Below, one piece after another: positions 24,101 through 36,100 of a stretch of DNA of 64,000 nt. The notes beneath the pieces were generated by a model that saw only the letters and a list, made by a program, of their open reading frames with translations, ran no database searches and was not told where the DNA came from. This DNA is from Desmodus rotundus (Eukaryota > Chordata > Mammalia > Chiroptera > Phyllostomidae), in contig NC_071394.1 of NCBI RefSeq assembly GCF_022682495.2, positions 31,654,470 to 31,718,469 on the forward strand, given 5' to 3'. Both the position numbers and the translations under genes were made by a program. How positions within the stretch are numbered: position 1 is the stretch's first letter; each line of letters begins with the position of its first letter.

Positions 24101-27100
24101 CACCGTAACCCTCCCCACCACGGGAGCAGAGGAGATGAGGGACAGTAAGTGCTGGGATATTCAGAGAAGGAAAGAGCTGGCTGGGGTGCTCAGGGCAGGC
24201 TTTCTGAAAGAATAGTTTTGCTCTGGGCTTTAAAGACTGCATAACTTTCACTAGTTACAAAAAAAGAGTCTGCTTCACGGAAAATGAACAGTCTTGCTCA
24301 GGAACAAACGTTACCCTGGAGGGGGCAGGTAGAGGGAAGGGAAGTGGAAAGCCCAAGGAAACTTCTTTCAGGACTTTCTTCAGCCTCCGTGTGGTGGCCA
24401 GCTTGTGGGCGCAGGTGGGGAGCAGAGAGTCCCATTTCCACACGAACTGCGTGTCAACAGCAAAACTGTGACTATGGCTGTCACTTCTCTTGCCAATGTT
24501 TTCCTCCCAGGTTTCTGATTTTAAGGCGTGATTTTTCAGTGAAAAATGTTTGTGGTATGACTTTGATTTTCAGATTTCAAGACCCTCTGTCATGTGCAAA
24601 TCAACGTCATCGATATCAATGATGAGATCCCCATCTTTGAAAAGTCAGACGTGAGTAGTTGTCACCTGTTGTCTTTTTCTTTGTTCACATTCCTTGATCC
24701 TGACTTCTGGAATAAAGACACAGGAAGACGGTAGTTAGGTGAAATGCCAGATTTCACAGGGAGCCTTAGTTAATACATTGGAAACACACCCAGCCACCTT
24801 CTTAAGTGAAATTCTCGTGGGAATATAACAACATTCACTGTTATGGTATCTGGGAAAGTCTGTGTATGAACTTCTTCCAACGGCTCATTTATCCCAAGGG
24901 CTGCTTAAAAGCTGCCACCACAAACTTTATTGAATTGAAAAGAGTGGAATTGCTACTTGCCGTTTATCATTATATATTTTGTGTGTAGTAGCACAATCGA
25001 TGGATTAAAGCTAGGTTTCAAACAGCATTTCTAGTAAAAAGTTTAATATTTGCAATATTTGAGTAAGAGAAAAGAAGAAGGAAAAAACCTGATCTCTGGC
25101 TTAAGCCAAAGAAATATGTGCTCAGGACATTTGCAAGAGTTAGGAAATGGGTGGAAAAAGCAGGAGAAGCAGGACCAGTTGAGGACGTCAAGGAAACTGT
25201 GTACTTATTGTCAAAGTGGACTTCCAACTTGGGGGTGGTTTTATCGTTGCTCCCCTTAAAAGGAGGTGTCCGTTTATTTATTCTGGAGCAGGGAGAAGCC
25301 TGTTCGACTAGTTAGTTTGAAGCCACTTATGAGGCAGCCCAGAGCCCTGTGATGAAGTTCATAAATCAAAATAGGGACAAGGCTGTGGTGAAGAAGGGGA
25401 ATTAGTTTATACGAGGGTTCAGGGCAGCGAGAGGTGAGGCTGGACGTGACTTGTGTGTATAACAGGCAGTGAGGCAAAGCAAGCAGGAGATAGAACCTTA
25501 GCTTTTCAGCCTCTGTGTTCCCTTCCTTGTATTGGGAGTTTCGTGTATTACCTGGAGACAGTGGTTTTAAATTGGAGGTGAGAAACCAGCTTTGGGAGTT
25601 TCAGAGCTTGGGATGGCAAACTGGGCTCAGGAGAATGAGTCAGCTGCTTCACTGCTGTGGTCTCCTCTGGACCCTGGCTATTTCTGTCTTTAAAATTGTG
25701 ATGCCCAGAGAAACAATCTGAGGGATTTTCAGTGGGGACGGGGAGGCAATCTAGGCCAATGACTGAGAGCACAGGCTTTGGAGTTAGACAAACATGGGTA
25801 TGAAACCCAATTTGGTGTGGTGTTGGGTGAGTTTTACCTCTCCACTCCTTTGCTCCTCTGTCAAATGAGATGATGATATAGCCACTTAGTAGGGCTTGTT
25901 GCTTATCTTTATCGAGTACTTACTATGTGCCAGGCAACAGGGGCTTTACGTGCGTTATCTCTCAATCCTCAGAGCAAACATGAAGTAGTTCTATTATTAT
26001 TACCTCCATTAGACAGAAGATGAAACTGAGACTTAAAGATGTTTGGTAACTTACTTCAAGTCACCCTGCTAATAAGTGGCAAGCATAGGATTCATACCAA
26101 GGCTGTTTGACTCCAGAGTTCAGGCTCTTAACCACTAGTCCTCGGTTGATCAGGCACTAATTAAAATAATGTATGTAAAGTACCTGTCACCTTAGAATTA
26201 GTCTACATATAGTATTTATTGATATTATCACTAATATAGTAATTACAGTTACTAAATATATTGAATGTTGGAGGGAGAATCTGTTTTAGAATCATACCAG
26301 CAGCTCTTTGAGATGTTATGTTTCTTGGTATAATGGCTATTAGTCTATGAATATGACTGATGTCAAAATCAACTGCAACATATTTATCAATAGGAAAAAT
26401 GTGCTCGGTGAGTATTGGTGCAAACTATGACTTGTGTCTGTTCTGAAGCTAAACAGACAAGTTAGCCATTTGGCAATTCTTTGTGACAATGCACTTCTCA
26501 CTGCCTCCTGCCCTGGTTTCCTTCTTAGTATGGAAAACTAACTCTTCCTGAAGACACAGCCATTGGGTCCACCATCCTAACCATCCAGGCCAGGGATGCT
26601 GATGAGCCTTTTACTGGGAGTTCTAAAATCCTGTATCGAATTACACAAGGAGACGATGAGAGGCGCCTGGGGGTAGACACAGATCCCCAGACCAACGCTG
26701 GATATGTCATAATTAAAAAGGTAAATGGCCTTTTAATGGAATTTTTGTGGATTTCAATGTCTTTTTTGTGGATTTGAAGGACGTGTAAGCAGAGGGATGT
26801 ATTAGCAGTGACCTCTCTGGCATGGCAATGGACTCCTGGAGTACTCAGTTATTCCTATCCTCCTGAAAGACAACAGGCCAGGAATCTAGTTCTGTGTCTG
26901 TCCTTTACCATACAAAATACATAAAACAGAGGGTAAATAATTTTCAGTATATGTATTTATGTCCCATGTAATATATGGGACATACTTATGTAACCAAACA
27001 CAGGTCCAGCCACCTGAAGCTTCAAAAGCCAATACGTGGGAGGCAGGTGCTGATGTAAAGGAAAGAGGTTTATTCAGATGCCAAGCACCTGGAAGATGGG

Positions 27101-30100
27101 GGCCTCATGTCTCAAAGCCCGTCTTCCTGGGAATATGGGGGACTCTTGTCTCAACATCCATTTCACATCTCAGTGCAGGCAGAGGTTTTTATAAGGAGGG
27201 AGAGGGAAAGAAGAGCAAAGACATCAAGGGGAGGGGCTTGAAAAGTTCTTTACGTGCAGACAAGCACAGTCCATTCCAATAAGGCAAGTGATGGCCCAGT
27301 GCACGTCATCCTGGCTTCACATCATCCTGACTCCACGCTTAAAAATCAGCAAGTCTGTCAGAGCTGGGATGCCTGAAGGGCAGAGTCTGTATCTTTTGAA
27401 GTTAGTTCCTAGGATTCTTAGACAAGCGTGCTGTTTATCCATAAGCCACATGTTAGTCAGAGCCAGCATTTACAGAAACAACGTCAAAAGAATGGTGGGT
27501 TACAACTCCCCACTGTTACACTTACACTAAAAAATTATTCATTGTTTATCTGAAATGCAAATTTAATGAGGTGTTCTATATCTTTATTTGCTAAATCTGG
27601 ATGGGTGGGTGTGCTTAGGGCTTTCCTTCTCCCTTTGCAAATGTGGGGTGTTAGACTGGATGCACCCTAGGAGCCATTTAGGCTGTAGACCTTTTATTCT
27701 AAAGTGCCAGCCATAGATTCCTCTTTCAAAATGACTAGAAATCGGTAGATACCCTTTCCAGGTTTAAAAGACAAGTTTATCATGTTGTCCTTTCTTCTCT
27801 GCCCACCCTTACTTTCATCTTTTATGGTATTGCTAAGCCCACTGGCTCTTACGTTGTCTCTCTCTCTGTAAGGAGTAGGCAGACTGGAGCCAAAGCCTTG
27901 CTTGCATATCATAGTATCTCCTTCCTTGTACAGGATCTGCCCATTCCTCTCCTGATCTACTTCCACCCCTGCACTGTGTACATCTGACTCTTGACCCTTT
28001 TCTCTGTGGCTGCCTCACCTATGCTTTACACAGGGGTGTCCAACCTTTTGGCATCTCTGGGCCCCATTGGAAGAATAAGAGTTGTCTTGGGCCATGCATT
28101 AAATACATTGTGACACGTAATCACACACAAAAAAAATCTCATAATGTTTTAAGTAACTTTATGATTTTGGGTCGGGCCGCATTCATTGCCATCCTGGGCT
28201 GCGTGCGGCTCATGGGCTGCCCCCTGCTTTAGAGCATTAAATGGTTTTCCAGATGACTCGATAGGAAGCAGCACTCAGTGTCATCCAACATATTTAGAAT
28301 TAAAAGGGGTCAGAGTTACAGCAAGAGACCTTGCGGCAGACCTGAATGCTGAAGGTTTACAGTGTAGTGGACTGGAGGCTGCAAAGAAAAAGGCTCTTGA
28401 GGAAAGCTTTTGTTTTGTTTTATCCTCCCCCAAGGACATTTTTTTTTCTTTTAGAGAGAGAGGAAGAGAGGGAGGGAGGGAGAGAGAGACAGAGGCAGAG
28501 ACGGAGGGAAAGAAACATTGGTGGAGAGAGAAACATCCATTGGTCGCCTTCTCATATGCACCCTGACCAGGGATCAAACCTGTGACCTTCTGATTTGCGG
28601 GACGACAGTCTAACTAACGGAGCCGAACTGGCCAGGGCTTGAGAAACGTTTTCAACCAGAGTAAAAGAAAGCCGAAGTAAAGACAAAACAGAGTAATTTC
28701 ACAGAAATGGATAGAAGCAATCCCCGGGGCCATGGCAGAATTCCGATCCCATTATTACCTCTGACCATGGGCCTCAGTGGGTCTCAGCAGGGGGTTTGTG
28801 TGTGGACCAACTCAAGCCGTTAGCATCCTGTCAGTGTGACACTCGGAAAAGGTGCCGTCACAACTTACCCTGTGGTTCGCGCTCTCTACACAGAGGAAAA
28901 GAACCAAAGAGGAAAGGATGAAGAAAAGGGCATTCTTTAGAGTTTGCAGCGGATGCTCCAGTTAGCATATCTCCCATCCTGCCCTGGACCAGAGCTCTCT
29001 GGGATCTACAAGAAGATGGAGGCCTGGCCAACTCCATATGGATGATTCCCAATTTTATCACGGCAGCTTGTTGTGAATCGACTTAAGTTAACTTGACCAT
29101 TTGTGGCTGATGGGAATCTTTAGAGGCATGAGGGTAACTCCAGTGATTGCAAGTCAGTGATTACAAGTGATTACAAGTGACTACAAGTATCCACCCCCAC
29201 AACCTTGAGGGGGTACATTACAATAGAGCAGGCCTCGGACCAAAATCTTCATCACACCCTTATTTTGTTTGTGGTTGTATTCCAAGTGTCTGGCGTGTGG
29301 TGGAGGGTTAATAAATATTGACTGACTATATCACTGAATTCTTTCAATTATTACAATTGTTAACAAGCATCACGATCATCCAGCTTGTACTTTAGGCTAG
29401 TGAAGGCCTGCTCTCTGTCCCTGGGGCACTGTGATAACAGCATTCTGGAGAAAGGTGAGCCCAGACAGAACAGGCCTCCTGGGACTCTGCAGGGAGTGAG
29501 CTGCTGGACTGGCCAGAGGCTTACACTCACGTTCATGTGAGGACTGCGAGCTATACTCCGTGCACCAAACTGCATGTCTTGAAAACCACTAAAATCACAA
29601 AATCTCTCTGGAAGACCACTTTACTGATCAACAAACTCACCAGCGCTGCTTGTGACAGAGCTAACTCAAGACCTGTAGTGTGCATCTCTGATTAGGACCT
29701 TTCACATGCAAAGCAACAACCACCCTGAGGTGTGGATTAGGATACACAGACTGTCCCTAGGATATATGTACTTACTATGGGAGACATATGTGTTTATATT
29801 GGGGTTTTGTTGGGTTTTTTTTGGTGTTTTAAATAAATTCCCTATTCATTTAGCTATCAGGGGACTACCATTGAGTCTGAACCAGCATGTTAATTATTTT
29901 AAGTTTTTAAACTACACTTTTTAAAATTGTGTAAAAAACATGAACTCCACCCGCCTAAAGTTTAGAGTGCACAGTACAATGTTGTTAAGTCTCTGCACCT
30001 TGGTGTACCGGATCTCTGGAACTCTCTTGTCTTGCATAAATAAAACTCTGTCCCTTCAAACAAGCACCTCCCCTTTTCCCTCTGTCTATAGCTCTTGGCA

Positions 30101-33100
30101 GCTACCATTCTGCTTCCTTTTCTGTACCTTTGGCTGTTCTGGGCACCTCATATAAAGGAACCATACAACATTTGTCCTTCTCTGACTGGCTTATTTCTTT
30201 TTTTTTAAGTTTTTATTTATTTAATCTTTATGTATGTTTTCCATTTAGTCCCCTTATACTCCCTCCACCCATCCATCACCACACTGTTGTCCATGACTGA
30301 CTGGCTTATTTTACTTAATATAATGTCTTCAAGGTTTTTCCATATATGACAGGATTTTCTTTTTTCTTTTTTTAAGGCTGCACGATTTCCCATTGTGTGT
30401 GTATAGCACATTTTGTTTGTCCATGCCTCTGTCATTGGACTTTTTGCCTGTTGTAAATTATGCTGCAACCAACATGAGAGTACAGCGACCCCGTTTTCAT
30501 TTCTCTAGGGTGCACATATCCAGTGGGATTGCTGGATCACGGAGGAGTTCCAGTTTTAATTCTGGGGGCGACCTCGTGCTGTTTTCCATAGCTGTTGTAG
30601 TGTTTCACACTCCCACTGACAGTGTGTAAGGGTTCCAGTTTATTCATATTCTCACCGGCACTTGTTTGTTTTTTTTCTTAAAAAATTTTTTTTTGTAATG
30701 GCCATCCTAACAGGTGGTTTTAACTTGCATTTCCCTGATGATTAGCACTGTTGAACATTTTTTAATGTACCTGTTGGCTAGTTGTATGTCTTCTTTGGAA
30801 AAATGTCTACTGGAGTCCTTTGCCCATTTTAAAAATCAGGTTATTTGTTATTGCTATTAAATTGTAGGAGTTTCTTATGGATTTTGCATATTCATCCCTT
30901 ATCAGATATATGGTTTGCAAATATTTTCCCCATTCTGTAGGTTGTCTTTTCACACTACTGATTCTTTCCTTTCTTTTGCTTTTTAGTTTGGTATGGTCTC
31001 ACTGTTGTGATTTTTGCTTTTGTTGCGTTTGCTTTTGGTATCATATCCAGAAACTACATGTCTAATCACAAATCTATCAGCAACCATTCATCTAAATTAC
31101 AAATGTGCTAATTGGAGGTAAAACTTACTGGAAAACCACATACCTCAACTGTAACTCATTTGGCTTTATGAAGCACTTCTGCATATGCTCTCCTTTGCTT
31201 TTCACACTGATTATAAGAGAAGCAGAAATAAATGTCAGGGGCAGATGAGATTCAGGCCCACAGCAAGATACAGTCAGGCCCCCCAGTGATGGCACAGCTG
31301 AGATCTTGACCCCAAACTTCTGTCTTGTCTTAGGAAATGATTTCTGTTGAGGCCAGGTGTTGTCCTTACTTGCTCTGTGACCATGACAAAATGACAGTTT
31401 TCTGATCTGTAAAAATGGGTAAAATAGTAACACCTAATTCATAAGGAGGTTGGAGGATTAGATGCAAAAATACATGTATTGCTCTTAACATAGCACCCAG
31501 TACATAATAAACTTAAATGCTCATCATTATCTTAATTCTAATTAATTAGAACTAGGGCAGAAGCTAGGAATCTACCTGTGGAGAGGTGTGCTTTCCCCTC
31601 TTGCCAAGGGGACCAAACTTGCCTACTCCAGAAGTCAAATGGTACCCACTGGGGACTGCTCAGCCTCTCCCAGGAAGGGCCTGGAAATCAGCGATTTTAA
31701 CAAGACTCCTGCGAAAGGGAAGAGAAACACTTTTGGTTTTCTCCTTTACTCTCATACTACGCCCACACTACACTTCACTTCTGACACATGTGGGGTGGGC
31801 TTTCCACACATCAAGCAATTCTCTAACACCAGCCTGATGCGCTGCGATTCAGCTCAGTTCTGACACTCGATGTGCACATAGCACGGACCCCGGAGGTTAA
31901 GGGCTCAGTTCACAAGACTGCCCCTACTTTAGAAGCCAGTTGCAAATCCCAGGTTGTCATCTTTACTTCTGATGGGCTGGTTATACATCGGAGGTTCCTA
32001 TGACTCCCTCCTCAAGTTCCATCATTTGCTAGAACAGCTCATAGAACTCAGAAACACTAACGTTGACCAGTTTCTTCTATGTTAAAGGTTATGATAAAGG
32101 ATACAGGTGAACAGCCAGATAAGCAGATACAAAGGACGAGGTCTGCAATGGCCCTGAGAGCAGGAGCTTCTGTCCCCACAGAGTTGGGGTGTACCGCTCT
32201 CCCAGCACGTGGATGTGTTCACCAACCCAGAGGCTCTTTGAACCCCATACTTGGGGGATTTTGATGGAGGCTTCATCATGTAGACAGGATTGATTATTAA
32301 CTCAATCTATAGCTTCTCTTCCCTTCCCTGGAGGGGATGGTGGGATGCGGCTGCAAGTTCAAAGCTTCTAATCCTGGCTTGGTCTTTCCGCTGACCAGCC
32401 CCATCTAGGAGCTCATCAAGAGTTGCCTCATTAGAACAAAAGACATTCCTACTACTCAGGAAATTCCAAGGGATTTAGGAGCTCAGTCTCAGGAACTGGG
32501 GTCAAAGACCAAATATTAGAACCAAAGATGCTCTTAGTGTTCTTGTCACTGAGGAAATTACAGAAGGTGTCGGAGCTTCTGTGCCAGGGACTAGGGACAG
32601 AGACCACTATATGTATTTTCTATTATTTCATGTGCCTCAAGAGATGCTTAGGATTAAACAAGGCTTAGCAATGCTGTCCTACTCGATACTGACTGCCGCC
32701 CACAGCTCTGGCCTGGCATGTGGTAAATCATGATACTGTTGAGGCTAAGTGGGTGTCAGGGGCAGGGAGACTTTCTTTGAGGCTTGCCAGCTCATCAACA
32801 ACTCTGCTGGGACTCCCTTTCTTAAAATTTGGGGTTTTGTTTTAGCTTTAGTTTTCTTAAATGAAAATTTTGCCAGTTCTCCATTATAAATGGTTGTTTT
32901 GAATTTTCAGTACATGACGTATTTTTTAACTAGCGCAGTGTCATCTGGAAAAGTAATGCATACACTTCGTTCTCATCACCAATCATTGGTAAAAATGTTA
33001 GATATCCCCCACTGCAGCTTTTACCTCTGCCTTCAGGCTGAATGTAAATCACCAGGTTTGACCTTTCAAGAAATTGTGTGCAGAAGAGGAACTGCGGCAT

Positions 33101-36100
33101 GAGCATATTTTTTTAGCTTGTTTGATGACTGTGTCTCCCAGACAGGACCTGAGGCCACCCCAAGAGGCATGATGGGTCTTTTGACTTGGCTCTGAAGGCA
33201 CATCCCTGTGTTATGAAAGAGGATACACATGGTTTGACAAATCTTTTCCTTGATTAAGCTCTGCTGCTTATCATGAGCTAATTTAGTATCCTTCACTTCT
33301 AGTTTTTTCTCTGGAAGACTTGGCTTGGGTTCTTTTCCTGGTGTGAAAGCTAAGCAGACTGATCAATGGCAGGCTGCTCCTTTTTTCATTCATTCTTCCC
33401 TTCAATAAGTGTTTAAGGGGAGCTGACGCCTTTCCTAACCGATCTCCCTGTCTGGGTCTGGGTCACCTCAAAGCCATCCCTCACGTGGCTGCTCCCAGAG
33501 TTATCTTTCTAAAACACTAATCTGACCTTGTCAGTCTGGTGCTTAACACCTCTCTCTGCTCCTCAAGTATGAAGTCACAGCTCTTTAGCCTGATGTACGT
33601 GATCTTTTCTACCGCCTCTTTCTACTCTCAGCCCCACACGTTCTGTTCTGGTAACACTGGCTGCTTCTCAGTTGTAGACATACTGTCTCATTTCTTTATC
33701 CCTGACCTCTGGGGGCCAAAGTGATGGGATGGGAAAGCCACAGGGAGGAGACTTGGGACCTGTCTGGTGGCAAGGAGGAGATGGGCCTCCTCTGCCTGAG
33801 CACACAGGTAACCATGCTGCCTGCCTGAGCCTGGGCGTGGCTGGACCAGCAAGGAACAGAGCACTTGGCCTTTGTCCTCATCGTGGGCTTCTTCTAGGGG
33901 CTGCTGCCTTTCCGTTCCATATGCCAGGTTTCTCAATGTGATGCCTCTGCCTTCATCCCCTGAGATGAGGACTGGGTCTCTGGGAGTGGAAGCTCTAGGT
34001 CCCCAGCCCCCCACCCCCTCCCCTTCCCCTAGGTGAGGAGCCTTATCAGACCACGTGGTAGTGATCAAGAGGTCATTGTGGGGTCATGCCCTGCAGACAC
34101 TGGGCGCTTATCTCTGTGAACAAGCTCTCTTTTTATATCTCAACTGGCTTACAACATTATATATGCTTTATATTTATATTCTGTCAATTGCTTTGTACTT
34201 TCTATCTCAAATGACTCTGTATCTTCATACATGGTTCTTTCTCTTCCGTATGAGCAATCTTTCTGTTGAACTAGAAATTGGGTTGTGACGTTGTGTGTGT
34301 GTGTGTGTGTGTGTGTGCATAGGGGAGAGGGGTCTCTGGAAAGCAGAGATCTTCTCTGGAATCTTTTCCTCTGGAGCCCTCAAGGGCTCAGGAAGGACTA
34401 ACACCTTCTCATACGTATGTTTCCTGACTGACATGGATACTGCATGTCAAGGAAGAGATGAAAAGTAGTGATGAATATAACACAATTCCTCCCTTCAGAG
34501 AGCTTATGGTCAGTAAGAATCTAAAACAGATCATGAAACAACTAGAATCCTGGGACAGGTACTATGAGATAGCAGAGGGGGTGGAGCCGGTCCATTTGGG
34601 GATGGGGTGTGGGGATCAGGGAAGCTGATCTTAAGAGAAAACATTGAGCCAACCTCTGACTCGAGGAGAACTTTTTTCAGATGTTAAAGAAGGGCAGGCT
34701 AAACGAATGCCATCATGTGTTGAGCACTCCATGAGTTTTTCTCTTCACAAATGGGTATTACCATTTCTGTTTAACCAATGCTGTAAATAGATACAAACTA
34801 AAGTTAAAGGACTGACAGCTCTCCAAGAGGTCCCGGGTCCTCCAGGCATGGAAGAGTGAATAAAATAGTGCAGGTTCTGTAATCTATAATGTACATTTTG
34901 GGCTTTGCTTTCATTCCTTCATCTTTTTCAGGTCCTGGATACCACTGAGACTGACAAATCTATGTATCCTTTCCCTAGAAAAAAGTTCACATATGCACAT
35001 AATATTTAGATTTTGGTTTCTAGGGGTTTTCCTCAAAGAATCATGGACTCTGTGCCTTGAGGGAATCCTTAAAAGTCCCATAGAGACAATTGCTTAAATG
35101 ATATTTAAGTCCTTTCCATGCTAGCCTGTCACACGTTGTTTAAGCCCATTCCTGAAACACTTCCAGAGTTGAGAACCTATTGTTTTGGAAGCAACTCTTT
35201 CTTTCCTGGGTAGTCCTCACTCTTACATTCTTCCTCACACTAAACCAAAATTAGTTTCTTGATTTTTCATTTCTGGCCCTGTCTGGAATGGCTTGGAACA
35301 AGAGAAGGTCAACTATGTTTTTGATCGTCTCTTCTGACCCCTCTCACCCTCCCTGAGTTTAAGGACTTTTATTCTTGGGTGTGGATCCTGAGGTTCCTGG
35401 ATAATCATTCTCCACATAATATGGAAATCTCTATCTAAACGGTTCCCACACTGTCTTCTGGGAATTCACTTGAGCGAATCAGTAAGTTTCTGCTGAATGA
35501 ATGAATGAACGAACTGTCCCAGGGTAAAATACATTTTAGGATGCACATTGATTGGCTCTTCTGGGAGAGCCTTAATGCGTATCAGCACATTAAAACGCTG
35601 GTAAATCCTGAAGCAGGGACTTTCTCATGGCTCTGTTATCATTGGGAGCAGTAGGTGTTTGCTGGCACTGACTTGAGGCTGCTGGTCTGCAAGAGTTTTT
35701 AAAGGAGAACGGGGCATGGGTATTTTAAGGGAGCTAGTCATCTTTAAATTAATTTTCTCTCTCTCTCTCTCTTTTTTTTTTTTTTTTGCCCTACACAGCC
35801 TCTTGATTTTGAAACAGCAGCCATTCACAACATTGTGTTCCAAGCGGAGAATCCTGAGCCCTTGGTGTCTGGTGTGCAGTACAACACCAGCTCTTTTGCT
35901 GCATTCACTCTTTTTGTGACAGACGTGAATGAAGCACCTCAATTTTCCCAACATGTATTCCAAGCAAAAGTCAGTGAAGATGTGGCTAAAGGCACTAAAG
36001 TGGGCAACGTGACTGCCAAGGATCCTGAAGGTCTGGCCATAAGGTAGACAGCAGGGCTGGGCAATCCAACCTGTCCACCAAGGACAGTGGGAGAGAAGGA

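Larger units (their letters stand above)
21105..24573 (+). other. CDH17 intron 9 (3.5 kb)
   Basis: 21160-21720 looks like diverged LTR-type sequence (with 'ggattttattagggg') but I cannot fix its ends. L2-like sequence lies at about 22335-22470 and a MIR at about 23425-23625. 22790-23410 may be an old repeat, unassigned. 23630-24560 shows nothing clear. Confidence 0.7.
24651..26528 (+). other. CDH17 intron 10 (1.9 kb)
   Basis: Two MIR copies in opposite orientation occupy about 25760-26150. The rest (24660-25750 and 26160-26520) shows no element I recognise. Confidence 0.8.
26721..35798 (+). other. CDH17 intron 11 (9.1 kb, longest)
   Basis: Holds a solo LTR (26989-27520), a hAT-like repeat (about 28033-28235), a VES SINE (28413-28638), an L1 3' end with a nested insertion (29930-31065), a MIR (about 31325-31530), an ERVL-type LTR (about 31890-32640), an L2 remnant (about 33480-33725), a (TG)n (34291-34318) and a pyrimidine tract at the acceptor. 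27540-28030, 28640-29920, 32650-33470, 33730-34280 and 34330-35750 show nothing I can name, apart from a 10-bp tandem repeat at 29142-29190 and a weak MIR-like patch near 34700-34830. Confidence 0.82.
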
